Origin: Massilia sp. WG5
Lineage (GTDB): Bacteria; Pseudomonadota; Gammaproteobacteria; Burkholderiales; Burkholderiaceae_D
Direction of reading: 5' to 3'
Assembly: GCF_001412595.2 (NCBI RefSeq)
Contig: NZ_CP012640.2
Location: forward strand, 2,728,001 to 2,792,000
Length of the DNA stretch: 64,000 bases
Positions 34,998 through 43,113 of the stretch are shown in pieces. The notes under the pieces were generated by a model that searched no databases, was not told the DNA's origin, and was given only the letters and a program-made list of their open reading frames with translations. Each line of letters starts with the position of its first letter. Positions within the stretch are counted from its first letter, which is position 1. The position numbers were made by a program, and so were the translations under genes.

Positions 34998-36224
34998 TTA
35001 TTTTGCATCTGCCATGGCCAGCTGCGCGGACTTGTCTTTCGCGGCATTGCCGGTGCCCGTGCTGGCGACCATCGGCACCGTCTGCGCCGTGATCGGCGCA
35101 CCCGGACGCACGCGCTGCAGGCCGTTGACGACGATTTTCTCGCCCGGCTTCAGGCCGGCCTTCACCACGCGCAGGCCGTCGACCACTGGTCCCAGCTTGA
35201 CTTCGCGGTACTCGGCCTTGCCGTCGCCGCCCACCACGAACACGAATTTGTGGCTCTGGTCGGTGCCGACCGCGCGGTCGCTGATCAACAGCGCCGGCTT
35301 CTCGACGCCGCCGCCGATCTGCACACGGGCAAACAGGCCGGGCGCCATCACGTCGTCCTTGTTGGCGAAGGTGGCGCGCATGCGCACGCTGCCGGCGCGG
35401 GTGTCGAGCTGGTTGTCGACGAATTCCAGCTTGCCTTCGTGCGGGAAGCCTTCTTCGTTCGCCAGGCCGACGCGCACCGTCACCGGCTGGCCGCTGTGCG
35501 CCTGCGAGCGCACGCGCAGGTAGGTGTCCTCGTCGCCGTCGAAGCTGGCGTAGATGCGGTCCAGCGAGACCACCGAGGTCAGCACGCTCGACGCATCGAC
35601 CAGGTTGCCCAGCGTGATCTCGGCTTTCGAGACGCGGCCGTCGATCGGCGAGACGACGCGCGCATAGTTCAGGTTCAGCCTGGCGGTCTCGGACTGCGCC
35701 TGGGCGGCCCTGGCGTCCGCCTCCAGTTCCTTCTGCGCCGAGGCGCTGGCATCGTATTCGCGCTGGGCGATGGCCTTGTCGCCCAGCAGGCGTTCGGCGC
35801 GGGTCAGCTCCAGCTTCGCCAGGTCGGCCTTGGCGCGCGCCGCTTTGGCGGCGGCGTCGGCGCGGTCGGCTTCGGCCTGGAAGGGGCGCGGATCGATCAC
35901 GAACAGCACGTCGCCCTTCTTCACCGTGGCGCCCGGCTTGAAGTTGACGGCGGTGATGAAGCCCGACACGCGCGGGCGGATCTCGACGTGCTCGACGGCT
36001 TCCAGGCGGCCCGAGAATTCCTGGGTATCGGCGACGAGCTTCTCGACCACGACCGCGCTTGAGACCGGCGGACCAGCCTGCGCCCGGGTCTGGGCTTCGG
36101 CGGCCTTGCCGGTGGCGTCGGAGCAGCCAGCGAGCGTCGCGGACAAGGCGGCGGCGATGCCGGCGGCGCCGAGCGCGAGTACGACGGGTCGTACGGCGGT
36201 ACGTAATTGATGAATGGTTTTCAT
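34998..36224 (-). CDS. RND efflux periplasmic adaptor (AcrA/MexA type lipoprotein)
   Basis: A 408-residue membrane-fusion protein with lipobox LAGC (Cys34), the biotinyl-lipoyl-like segment VEIRPRVSGFITAVNFKPGA, VKKGDVLFVIDPRPFQAEAD, a coiled-coil hairpin (about 95-165), and the C-terminal barrel GLKPGEKIVVNGLQRVRPGA. It links the inner-membrane permease to the outer-membrane duct. It is the first gene of the operon; 193 bp separate it from the downstream-facing hydrolase stop. Confidence 0.93.
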   Translation of the reverse strand: MKTIHQLRTAVRPVVLALGAAGIAAALSATLAGCSDATGKAAEAQTRAQAGPPVSSAVVVEKLVADTQEFSGRLEAVEHVEIRPRVSGFITAVNFKPGATVKKGDVLFVIDPRPFQAEADRADAAAKAARAKADLAKLELTRAERLLGDKAIAQREYDASASAQKELEADARAAQAQSETARLNLNYARVVSPIDGRVSKAEITLGNLVDASSVLTSVVSLDRIYASFDGDEDTYLRVRSQAHSGQPVTVRVGLANEEGFPHEGKLEFVDNQLDTRAGSVRMRATFANKDDVMAPGLFARVQIGGGVEKPALLISDRAVGTDQSHKFVFVVGGDGKAEYREVKLGPVVDGLRVVKAGLKPGEKIVVNGLQRVRPGAPITAQTVPMVASTGTGNAAKDKSAQLAMADAK

Positions 36225-36330
36225 GAGTGAGCCCTCCGATCTTAATGACTTATTAATAATTAGGCGAAAGCGGTCCCTTCCGGTCTTGCATGCGGGATGC
36301 AGACAGAAACGCAGGAAAAGACAGGTCTCC

Positions 36331-36350
36331 CGTGCCCGAAAACGGGCACG
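36331..36350. promoter_or_regulatory. Perfect inverted repeat in the leader region of the efflux operon
   Basis: Arms CGTGCCCG and CGGGCACG enclose AAAA, about 107 bp upstream of the adaptor start codon and 68 bp after the 36418 stop side of the next gene. There is no U-tract, so it is more likely an operator or the 3' hairpin of the neighbour's mRNA than an intrinsic terminator. Confidence 0.4.
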
Positions 36351-36417
36351 TTGTTCTAGGTTTGGATGCTGTTAAGCCTTACCGGCCAGACGTGCCAGCC
36401 GGGCGATCCGTGACGGA

Positions 36418-37287
36418 TCAGCTGCCGGGCGGGGCGTTGTCGGATTCGAGCCCGGCGATGAAGTTGGCGATTTCGTGCAGGGCATGGCCCGTACACGCGC
36501 ATTCGTTGCGGGCGTTCGGTTCCTCGATCCGGGCGGGCGCCATGCGCCGCACGGTGGTGCGCACGCCGGCGTTGATCAGTTTGGCGCCGTAGGCTTCGGC
36601 CTCGTCGCGCAACGGGTCGTCGTCGGCCGACAGGATCAGCGCCGGCGCCAGGTTCTTCAGGCGGCTCGACTGCAGCGGCGAGGCATACGGGTGGCCGCGG
36701 TCGGCGGCGTGCGGCAGGTAGCCGCGGTAGGCCGCCGCGCATTCGTCGAACACCCTGGCCTTGTCGGGGCAGGTCGGCATTTCGCGCATCGAGCAGGTCG
36801 ACAGGCCCGGATCGAGCATCGGCATGATCAGGATCTGGCCGGCCAGTTGCGGACCGCCGCGGTCGCGCGACATCATCGCCGCCACCGCCGCCAGGTTGCC
36901 GCCGGCCTCGATGCCGGCCACGATCAGGCGCTTGCCGGTCCAGCCCAGCTTGGCCTTGTTCTTCTTCGCCCAGCTCACGACCGCATGGGCATCCTCGGCC
37001 GCCGCCGGGAACGGCTTCACGGGCGCCAGCGTATAGGTCGACGACAGCACCACCGGGTAGCCGCTCGCGTCTGCGAGACGGCGCAGGAAGCCGTCGGACT
37101 CGTCGAGGTCGCCGTCGTCGAAGCCGCCGCCGTGGAAGAACACGATCAGGATGTCGCGCTTGGCGTCCACCGCGGCGCGGTACAGGCGCGCCGCCAGCGG
37201 CCCCTCGAAGCCGGCGACGTCGAGCTCCTTCACCACCAGCTCGTGCCGGTCGGCGGACTGTGGATTGTTCAGCACAGCCGCGTTCAT
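36418..37287 (-). CDS. HSL-family alpha/beta hydrolase lacking the nucleophile (probable pseudoenzyme)
   Basis: A 289-residue protein with the hormone-sensitive-lipase-type fold. The oxyanion motif HGGG (52-55), YTLAPVKPFPAAAEDA (85-100) and ADDDPLRDEAEAYGAKLINA (acid near Asp224) are all in place. At the nucleophile elbow, where the family has GDSAGGN, it reads GIEAGGN: Glu127 replaces Ser. The expected catalytic-His segment after the last beta strand, RRMAPARIEEPNARNE, has no histidine. I infer that it does not hydrolyse esters in the usual way. It is translationally coupled (ATGA) to a 54-residue peptide upstream. Confidence 0.75.
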   Translation of the reverse strand: MNAAVLNNPQSADRHELVVKELDVAGFEGPLAARLYRAAVDAKRDILIVFFHGGGFDDGDLDESDGFLRRLADASGYPVVLSSTYTLAPVKPFPAAAEDAHAVVSWAKKNKAKLGWTGKRLIVAGIEAGGNLAAVAAMMSRDRGGPQLAGQILIMPMLDPGLSTCSMREMPTCPDKARVFDECAAAYRGYLPHAADRGHPYASPLQSSRLKNLAPALILSADDDPLRDEAEAYGAKLINAGVRTTVRRMAPARIEEPNARNECACTGHALHEIANFIAGLESDNAPPGS

Positions 37288-37448
37288 TGCAGCATCCCGC
37301 CGGCGGAGACCACGTGGAACAGCGCCTGGTAAGCGGCTGCCTCGGCGCCGGCCGCATGGGCGTAGGCGCCCGAGCCGACCAGCCCCGCCATCAGCGTCAC
37401 GCTGAGCGCGAACGCCAGGCCTTCAACAATTCCATCGCGATGTTTCAT
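37284..37448 (-). CDS. 54-residue hydrophobic small protein coupled to the pseudo-hydrolase
   Basis: An ATG at 37446-37448 with GGGAGCAG upstream opens 54 codons: MKHRDGIVEGLAFALSVTLM, then AGLVGSGAYAHAAGAEAAAY, ending VSAGGMLQ. Residues 10-27 are hydrophobic and could be a signal peptide or a single membrane segment, with AYA/AHA as possible cleavage sites. Its stop overlaps the hydrolase start (ATGA), which favours real translation. It is unrecognised and looks like a small secreted or membrane peptide. Confidence 0.6.
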   Translation of the reverse strand: MKHRDGIVEGLAFALSVTLMAGLVGSGAYAHAAGAEAAAYQALFHVVSAGGMLQ

Positions 37449-37569
37449 GATCTGCTCCCTTCCATTGGCGGCACTTTTATCAGTGACCGTGCCGATACTA
37501 TAGACATGAACTAGAATCTGATAAATACCGCAATCGCGAATCCATTATTCAGATCCCTGAACAATCCAA

Positions 37570-38547
37570 ATGAACAATAAGCTGCAAGCGATGGAAGTCT
37601 TCGTGCAGGTGGTCGATGCCGGCAGCTTCACGCGCGCGGCCGACACCCTGCAGATGCCCAAGGCCACGGTCTCGACCCTGGTGCAGTCGCTGGAGACCTC
37701 GCTGTCGACCAAGCTGCTGCACCGGACCACGCGCCAGGTCACCGTCACCACCGACGGCGCCGCTTATTACGAACGCTGCGTGCGGATCCTGTCCGACGTG
37801 CGCGATGCCGAGGAATCGCTGTCGCGCACGCGCCTGTCGCCCAGCGGCCGCCTGCGCGTGGACATGTCGACCGGCCTGGCCAGCGAAGTCCTGATCCCCG
37901 CCCTGCCCGACTTCTTCGCGCGCTATCCCGACATCATGATGGAGCTGGGCAGCACCGACCGCCCGGTCGACCTGGTCGAGGAAGGCGTCGACTGCGCGAT
38001 CCGCGGCGGCGAACTGGTGGACAGCAACCTGATCGCGCGCCGCGTCGGCGTCATCAATTTCGTGACCGCCGCCTCGCCCGCCTACCTCGCGCAGTACGGC
38101 ACGCCGCAGCATCCGCGCGACCTCGAACGCCACCGCTGCGTGAACTACTTCTCGGCCAAGACCGGCAAGATCTACGACTGGGACTTCCGGCGCGGCGACG
38201 AGCGCATCGACATCGCGATGCGCGGGGTGATCGCGCTGAACGACTCGAACGCCTACGTGCGGGCCGGCCTGGCCGGCCTGGGCGTGATCCAGATGACCGA
38301 CTACCTGCTGCTCGAACACGTGGCGGCCGGGCGCATGGTCCAGATCCTGTCCGACTGGACCAGCGAGGCGCTGCCGGTGCACCTGGTCTATCCGCAGAAC
38401 CGCCACCTGTCGGCCAAGGTGCGGGTGTTCGTCGAATGGGTGTCGGACCTGTTCGCCAACCATCCGCACATGCACCTGCGCGCCCAGGCACCGGCGGCGA
38501 TCGGGACCGTGACCGCCGGGGCCGCGGCTGCTACCATGTCTTCATGA
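37570..38547 (+). CDS. LysR-family transcriptional regulator
   Basis: A 325-residue LysR regulator. The winged helix at about residues 8-65 reads MEVFVQVVDAGSFTRAADTL and MPKATVSTLVQSLETSLSTK, followed by the LysR substrate-binding domain (RLRVDMSTGLASEVLIPALP). It is divergent from the 54-residue peptide/pseudo-hydrolase pair with a 121-bp gap, the classic arrangement for LysR control of a divergent target. The inducer is unknown. Confidence 0.9.
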   Translation: MNNKLQAMEVFVQVVDAGSFTRAADTLQMPKATVSTLVQSLETSLSTKLLHRTTRQVTVTTDGAAYYERCVRILSDVRDAEESLSRTRLSPSGRLRVDMSTGLASEVLIPALPDFFARYPDIMMELGSTDRPVDLVEEGVDCAIRGGELVDSNLIARRVGVINFVTAASPAYLAQYGTPQHPRDLERHRCVNYFSAKTGKIYDWDFRRGDERIDIAMRGVIALNDSNAYVRAGLAGLGVIQMTDYLLLEHVAAGRMVQILSDWTSEALPVHLVYPQNRHLSAKVRVFVEWVSDLFANHPHMHLRAQAPAAIGTVTAGAAAATMSS

Positions 38548-38563
38548 CACCAGGGAGACCCGC

Positions 38564-38998
38564 ATGCAGCCGCGCACCATCGACATCCTGCTGGAACAGT
38601 ACAGCGAAAGCCACCGCAACCCGACCAATGAGCTGATCCATTTCGTGTGCGTGCCGGTGATCGTGTTCACCCTGCTGGGCATCCTGTGGAGCATCCACCC
38701 GGCGCTCGCGGTGGCGGCCACCCTGGCGGCGCTGGTGTACTACTTCAAGCTGTCGCGCCCCTTCGCCTTCGGCATGCTCCTGATGAGCGCCCTGATGCTG
38801 GCCGTGCTGGCCCTGATGCCGCCGATGACGGTGCTGCCGCTGTCGATCGCGATCTTCGTGGTGGCCTGGATCGGCCAGTTCATCGGCCACAAGATCGAAG
38901 GCAAGAAACCCTCCTTCCTCGACGATCTGCGCTTCCTGCTGATCGGTCCGCTGTTCGTGCTCGGCTTCCTGTACCGCAGGCTGAATCTGGCCTATTGA
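38564..38998 (+). CDS. DUF962/Mpo1-like membrane protein
   Basis: A 144-residue protein with four predicted helices. The N-terminal EQYSESHRNPTNELIHFVCV and the C-terminal GQFIGHKIEGKKPSFLDDL are conserved in the DUF962 (Mpo1) family, whose yeast member is a 2-hydroxy-fatty-acid dioxygenase with His iron ligands. The histidines in SHRN, ELIHF and IGHK are present. Activity in bacteria is not established. It starts 16 bp after the LysR stop. Confidence 0.87.
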   Translation: MQPRTIDILLEQYSESHRNPTNELIHFVCVPVIVFTLLGILWSIHPALAVAATLAALVYYFKLSRPFAFGMLLMSALMLAVLALMPPMTVLPLSIAIFVVAWIGQFIGHKIEGKKPSFLDDLRFLLIGPLFVLGFLYRRLNLAY

Positions 38999-39053
38999 AT
39001 CGGGCCTATTGAGATCGGTGTTCTTCGCCTATGATGGATTTGAGGAGGACATC

Positions 39054-39500
39054 ATGAAACATGTTGCCGCCCTGGCCATCGCCGGCATCCTGGCCGGCTG
39101 CGCACCGCCGCCCGAGTCTGGCGGCGTCTACAACAGCTATCAGACGATGCATGAACAGACGGTCCGCTTGGGCACCGTGGAATCCGTGCGCGTCGTCAGC
39201 ATCGCCAATCCCGAATCCGGGGTCGGCACCATGACCGGCGCCGCGCTGGGCGGACTGGCCGGCTCCGAGGTCGGCGGCGGCAAGGGTGCGGTCGCGGCCG
39301 GCATCGTCGGCGCCGTGGCCGGCGGCCTGGCGGGCCAGCACGTCGAGCGCGGCGCCACCGCCCGCAACGGCTTCGAGATCACGGTCCACCTCGACAGCGG
39401 CGAGCTGCGCGCCATCGTCCAGCCGGCCGACGAGATGTTCCGCCCGGGCGAGCGGGTGCGGCTGGTGAGCGACGGTTACATGACACGCGTGACGCACTGA
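39054..39500 (+). CDS. Glycine-zipper 2TM lipoprotein
   Basis: A 148-residue lipoprotein with lipobox LAGC (Cys16) and a glycine-zipper stretch GMTGAALGGLAGSEVGGGKG continuing into AVAAGIVGAVAGGLAGQHVE, as in SlyB/Rickettsia 17-kDa surface antigens. The tail is a short beta-rich domain (GFEITVHLDSGELRAIVQPA). GAGGAGGA precedes the ATG. Members are outer-membrane lipoproteins linked to envelope integrity. Confidence 0.87.
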   Translation: MKHVAALAIAGILAGCAPPPESGGVYNSYQTMHEQTVRLGTVESVRVVSIANPESGVGTMTGAALGGLAGSEVGGGKGAVAAGIVGAVAGGLAGQHVERGATARNGFEITVHLDSGELRAIVQPADEMFRPGERVRLVSDGYMTRVTH

Positions 39501-39532
39501 CGACAGATTTCGCGCTGATGCTCCAATGAAAC

Positions 39533-39556
39533 CCGGAAAGCACGTATACTTTCCGG
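39533..39556 (+). promoter_or_regulatory. Inverted repeat with embedded -10 directly before the EamA start
   Basis: CCGGAAAG (39533-39540) and CTTTCCGG (39549-39556) are perfect 8-bp arms around an 8-bp spacer that ends in TATA; TATACT (39545-39550) fits a -10 element. The ATG at 39557 is directly adjacent, so a transcript from this -10 would start at or next to the ATG (leaderless). No ribosome-binding sequence precedes the ATG. Confidence 0.5.
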
Positions 39557-40504
39557 ATGCCTTCCTACGTCCTGTTCACCATCGCGTCCCTGATCTGGGG
39601 TTCCACTTTCTGGGCCATTACCCTGCAACTCGGCGACATCCCGCCCGCGGTCTCGGTGGTCTACCGGTTCGCGCTGGCGTCCGGCGCGCTGTTCGCCTGG
39701 TGCCTGGTGCGCGGCGACGGCCTGCACCTCTCCTGGCGCACCCAGAAGTGGACGCTGCTGCAGGGCTTCCTTACCTTCGGCCTGTCCTATGTCTGCACCT
39801 ACAACTCGGAGCAGTACGTGGTGTCGGCGCTGGTGGCGGTGCTGTTCGCGCTGATGGTGTTCTGGACGCCGCTGCTGTCGCGCTTCGTGTTCGGCACGCC
39901 GGTCCCGCGCAAGACCTGGACCGCCGGGGTCGGTGCGATGGCCGGCGTCACCCTGCTGTTCTGGCATTCGATCCAGGGCGCCCTGCACGACCTGGGCCAG
40001 GGCGGCCAGGGCCATTTCCTGCTCGGCCTGGGCCTCGGCATCGGCGCCTCGATCGCCAGCGCGGCCGGCAGCATCGTGGTCGGCAAGGTCCGTGAACAGT
40101 CGAGCAACCTGATCCTGACGACCGCCTGGTCGATGTTCTGGGGCACCTGCATGGTCGCGCTGTGGTGCCTGGCGAGCGGCCAGCAATTCGTCCTGCCGCA
40201 CACGACCAGCTACGTGCTCGGCCTGCTGCACCTGGCCGTGTTCGGCTCGGTGGTCGCCTTCATCTGCTACTTCACGCTGATCAACCGCATCGGCTCGGCC
40301 AAGGCCGTCTATATCGGCGTGATCACGCCGGTGCTGTCGGTGCTCATGTCGATCAAGCTCGAACACTACCGTCCCGGCCCCGTCGAATGGCTGGGCATGG
40401 CGGTCTGCCTGGGCAGCGTCGCCTGGGCCATGTACACGCCTAAACGCAAGTCCCCTACTCTCAACCTGAACGATGCGCTCGACGCGCCGCTTGAAACACC
40501 ATGA
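39557..40504 (+). CDS. EamA-family (DMT) permease
   Basis: A 315-residue membrane protein with ten predicted helices in two EamA repeats. Repeat one starts LFTIASLIWGSTFWAITLQL and the second has SVVAFICYFTLINRIGSAKA and VYIGVITPVLSVLMSI. It belongs to the drug/metabolite transporter superfamily; members export amino acids, nucleosides or other metabolites. Its stop overlaps the GNAT gene start by 4 bp. Confidence 0.88.
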   Translation: MPSYVLFTIASLIWGSTFWAITLQLGDIPPAVSVVYRFALASGALFAWCLVRGDGLHLSWRTQKWTLLQGFLTFGLSYVCTYNSEQYVVSALVAVLFALMVFWTPLLSRFVFGTPVPRKTWTAGVGAMAGVTLLFWHSIQGALHDLGQGGQGHFLLGLGLGIGASIASAAGSIVVGKVREQSSNLILTTAWSMFWGTCMVALWCLASGQQFVLPHTTSYVLGLLHLAVFGSVVAFICYFTLINRIGSAKAVYIGVITPVLSVLMSIKLEHYRPGPVEWLGMAVCLGSVAWAMYTPKRKSPTLNLNDALDAPLETP

Positions 40505-41010
40505 CCGCTCCTCAACAGCCGAACCTGCAATCCACCTTCGCCATCCGTCCCGCCACCCCGGCCGACGTCACCCACATCATGTCGATGATCGTCGAACTCG
40601 CCGTGTTCGAGAAGCTCGAGCACATGGTGGTGGCGACCGAAGACCTGCTGCACGAAGGCCTGTTCGGCGCGCGTCCGTCCTGCGAGGCGATCATCGGCGA
40701 GGCCGATGGCGAGGTGGTGACTTTTGCCCTGTTCTTCCATAACTTCTCGACCTTCCTGACCAAGAAAGGCCTGTACCTGGAAGACCTGTACGTGCGCCAG
40801 GTCCACCGCGGCAAGGGCTACGGCAGCCGCATGCTCAAGCACCTGGCGCGCCTCGCCGTCGAGCGCGAATGCGGCCGCTTCGAGTGGTCGGTGCTGGACT
40901 GGAATATGCCGGCGATTAATTTCTACAAGTCCATGGGCGCCGAGATCCTGCCCGACTGGCGCATCTGCCGCGTGACCGGCGCGCCGCTGACGGCGCTGGC
41001 CGAAGGCTGA
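40501..41010 (+). CDS. GNAT-family N-acetyltransferase
   Basis: A 169-residue acetyltransferase with the acetyl-CoA motif DLYVRQVHRGKGYGSRMLKH (Q/RxxGxG/A) and the SMGAEILPDWRICRVTG end common to diamine N-acetyltransferases. It is coupled to the EamA gene by an ATGA overlap, which suggests a transport-and-acetylation pair for an amine or amino acid. The substrate is an inference. Confidence 0.87.
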   Translation: MTAPQQPNLQSTFAIRPATPADVTHIMSMIVELAVFEKLEHMVVATEDLLHEGLFGARPSCEAIIGEADGEVVTFALFFHNFSTFLTKKGLYLEDLYVRQVHRGKGYGSRMLKHLARLAVERECGRFEWSVLDWNMPAINFYKSMGAEILPDWRICRVTGAPLTALAEG

Positions 41011-41024
41011 CCAGGAACTGCCCA

Positions 41025-41123
41025 AGCGTCTGACAGAGCCTTCAGGGCAAGGCGCGCCGGCGAAGACAGTACGCTAGTACGGCGAGACGGTGCAACGCCG
41101 CCATGGAGGCTTTGTCAGACGCT
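41025..41123. repeat. Structured dispersed element, copy A
   Basis: Arms AGCGTCTGACAGAGCCT (41025-41041) and AGGCTTTGTCAGACGCT (41107-41123) pair at 16 of 17 positions; the remaining pair is a G-U in RNA. The core holds AAGGCGCGCCGGCGAAGACA, GTAC-GCTA-GTAC as an apical hairpin, and CGGTGCAACGCCGCCAT. It begins 15 bp after the GNAT stop. Compare the copies at 57418, 61213 and 8721. Confidence 0.7.
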
Positions 41124-41134
41124 CAAAAGAAAAA

Positions 41135-41158
41135 CCCACGGGGCCGAGGCGCCGTGGG
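41135..41158 (-). terminator. Candidate terminator for the leftward ABC gene
   Basis: CCCACGGGGCC (41135-41145) pairs with GGCGCCGTGGG (41148-41158) at 10 of 11 positions. On the minus strand the stem is followed by UUUUUCUUUU. It is nearly 400 bp downstream of the ABC-gene stop, past the small plus-strand gene, so the assignment is tentative. The rest of 41159-41376 contains a GGGAGGGGAG motif and a TTG-initiated 24-codon frame but no defensible gene. Confidence 0.45.
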
Positions 41159-41376
41159 CAAACCCAATAGATGGGAGGGGAGACTTGAATCCAACGGTTT
41201 CAATATATCTCCCGGCGAACCGGCCCGGGGCTGTCCTTTACAAATGCTTACGCCCGTAACAGAAAGCGCAAACCTCTCGAATTCGCAGGGAACTTAACTG
41301 TCGTGCTCGATTGAGTGATCACAAATGCAATAAACCGCCGTGCATGACAATGTGGCCTTCAAACGAGGACACGGAC

Positions 41377-41568
41377 ATGAAGCCGAGCGTCAAGACGATT
41401 TTCCAGGCGATCAAGAGGATGGTCTACCGGGCCTGGCTGCGCTCCCGGCTCGACAACTACACGCGCAGCCTGCACATCATCGCGGCCCAGCGCGAAAACG
41501 ATTTCTACGCCGAGCGCATGCTGCACCGCGCGATTTCCGCCACCCGGTCCAAGCTTCAGTCACTGTAA
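41377..41568 (+). CDS. Small basic hypothetical protein
   Basis: Sixty-three residues, MKPSVKTIFQAIKRMVYRAW, then LRSRLDNYTRSLHIIAAQRE and a basic helical end HRAISATRSKLQSL. GAGGA at 41365-41369 is 7 nt before the ATG. It overlaps the 3' end of the leftward ABC gene by 13 bp. It is amphipathic and very basic (predicted pI above 10); no family recognised. Confidence 0.6.
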   Translation: MKPSVKTIFQAIKRMVYRAWLRSRLDNYTRSLHIIAAQRENDFYAERMLHRAISATRSKLQSL

Positions 41569-43052
41569 CGCCTGCCCAGAAGGCGCTCGGCGAGCTCGAA
41601 CGCGGCCTGGGTGAGCAAGGCCAGCAGCGCGGCGGGGATCGCCCCTGCCAGCAGCATGTCGTTGTCGTTCAGCGCCAGCCCGGTGGTGATGCGTTCGCCG
41701 AAGCCGCCGGCGCCGATGAAGGCGGCGATCGTCGCCGTCCCCACGCTCATCACGGCGGCGGTCTTCACGCCGGCCAGGATCACCGGCGCCGCCAGCGGCA
41801 GCTCGACACTCCAGAGCATCTGGCGGCGCGTCAGGCCCAGCGCCAGCGCGGCCTGCCGCAAGCCGGCCGGCACCTGCAGCAGGCCGGTGCAGGTATTACG
41901 GACGATCGGCAATAAAGCGTAGGCGCACAGGGCCACCAGCGCGGGCACGGTGCCGATCCGGCCCAGCAGCGGGATCAGGATCGCCAGCAGGGCCAGCGAA
42001 GGCACGGTCTGCAGCGTTCCCGCCACCGCCAGCACCGGCTGGCGCAGCCGCGGCGCCAGCGCCGCCAGCACACCCAGCGGAATCCCGGCCAGGCAGCCGA
42101 GCAGCACCGCGGCCAGCACCAGCAGGAGGTGCTGGCGGGCCAGCTGGGCAAAACCGTTGCCGAAGGTCTTGGCCAGCAATCCGTCGCGCTGCGCCCTGCC
42201 CTCCACCTTGCCGCCCTTGCGGGCCAGCCAGCCGCGCGCAATCTCCGCGAAGGGCCTGCCCTCCAGCTCCGCCTGCGCATTCATGGCGATCATGTCGTCG
42301 GCGCGGATGCTGCCTTCCAGCCGCTGCAAGGCCTGCCAGGCCTGCGGAAAACGCTGCGGCAGGTCGAGCCGGTACAGCAGCACGGCGTCGTAGCGCGGGA
42401 AATAATGCCTGTCGTCGTCCAGCACGCGCAGGCCGTACTGGCGGATCCTGGCGTCGGTCGAATAGATGTCGATGGCGTCGACCTGCTTCTGCGCCAGCGC
42501 CTGGTAGGCGATGCCATGGTCGATCCCGCGCGGCGTCTGGGGCAGGCCGTAGCGTGCGGCCAGGCCCGGCCAGCCGTCGAGCCGGCCGAGGAATTCATGC
42601 GTCAGTCCGAGCTTGAACGCCGGCTTCGCGGCCAGGTCGGACAGCGTGGCGATGCCGGCGTCGCCGCGCACCGCCAGCGCATAGCCGTTCGAAAAGCCGA
42701 GCGGCACCGCCACCCCGAGGCCGAGCGGGCGCAGGGCTTCGCGCATCGCCGCCAGCGAAGTCGGCCTGGGGTTCTTGAGGATCTCGAGGTCGATCGTGCC
42801 CAGGTATTCCGGATACACGTCGATCGCGCCGGTGCGCAGCGCATTCAGGACGATGGCGGTATTGCCGAGCCCCTGGCGGTGCTCGACGCGCGCGAACGGC
42901 GCGGCGCTCTGCGCCAGGATCTCGCCCAGGATATAGGACTCGGTGAAGCGTTTGGAGCCGACCCTCAGTACCTGATCGGCTACCTGGTCGGCCGAAGCCG
43001 TCCCCGGCAGGAACAGGACCAGGCACAGCACCAGCAAGGCAAACCTGCGCAT
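41556..43052 (-). CDS. ABC transporter with fused substrate-binding and permease domains (OsmF/OpuC type)
   Basis: A 498-residue fusion. After the signal peptide (MRRFALLVLCLVLFLPGTAS) comes an OpuAC-type binding domain (RVGSKRFTESYILGEILAQS, DVYPEYLGTIDLEIL), then from about residue 300 a BPD_transp_1 permease (GIPLGVLAALAPRLRQPVLA, ALALGLTRRQMLWSVELPLA, EAA-loop region). The family carries glycine betaine/choline/carnitine-type compatible solutes. No ATPase gene is adjacent. It lies 61 bp downstream of hutI on the same strand, so it may be co-transcribed with hut; known Hut transporters (HutXWV in pseudomonads) belong to the same quaternary-amine superfamily. Confidence 0.85.
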   Translation of the reverse strand: MRRFALLVLCLVLFLPGTASADQVADQVLRVGSKRFTESYILGEILAQSAAPFARVEHRQGLGNTAIVLNALRTGAIDVYPEYLGTIDLEILKNPRPTSLAAMREALRPLGLGVAVPLGFSNGYALAVRGDAGIATLSDLAAKPAFKLGLTHEFLGRLDGWPGLAARYGLPQTPRGIDHGIAYQALAQKQVDAIDIYSTDARIRQYGLRVLDDDRHYFPRYDAVLLYRLDLPQRFPQAWQALQRLEGSIRADDMIAMNAQAELEGRPFAEIARGWLARKGGKVEGRAQRDGLLAKTFGNGFAQLARQHLLLVLAAVLLGCLAGIPLGVLAALAPRLRQPVLAVAGTLQTVPSLALLAILIPLLGRIGTVPALVALCAYALLPIVRNTCTGLLQVPAGLRQAALALGLTRRQMLWSVELPLAAPVILAGVKTAAVMSVGTATIAAFIGAGGFGERITTGLALNDNDMLLAGAIPAALLALLTQAAFELAERLLGRRYSD

Positions 43053-43113
43053 AAGCCTCCATGTCGTGACGCCGGCGGATGGGTTGGCCCGGCCACGTGC
43101 ATGATAGCCGGGT

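Noticed and set aside
41025..41123. Integron attC site
   Set aside because: The variable paired arms resemble attC logic, but the ends lack the RYYYAAC/GTTRRRY boxes, no integrase of the IntI type is near, and copies are not arranged as cassettes.
41103..41297. A 64-codon plus-strand frame after element copy A
   Set aside because: It starts inside the element's right arm, runs through a terminator-like hairpin and lacks a ribosome-binding site.
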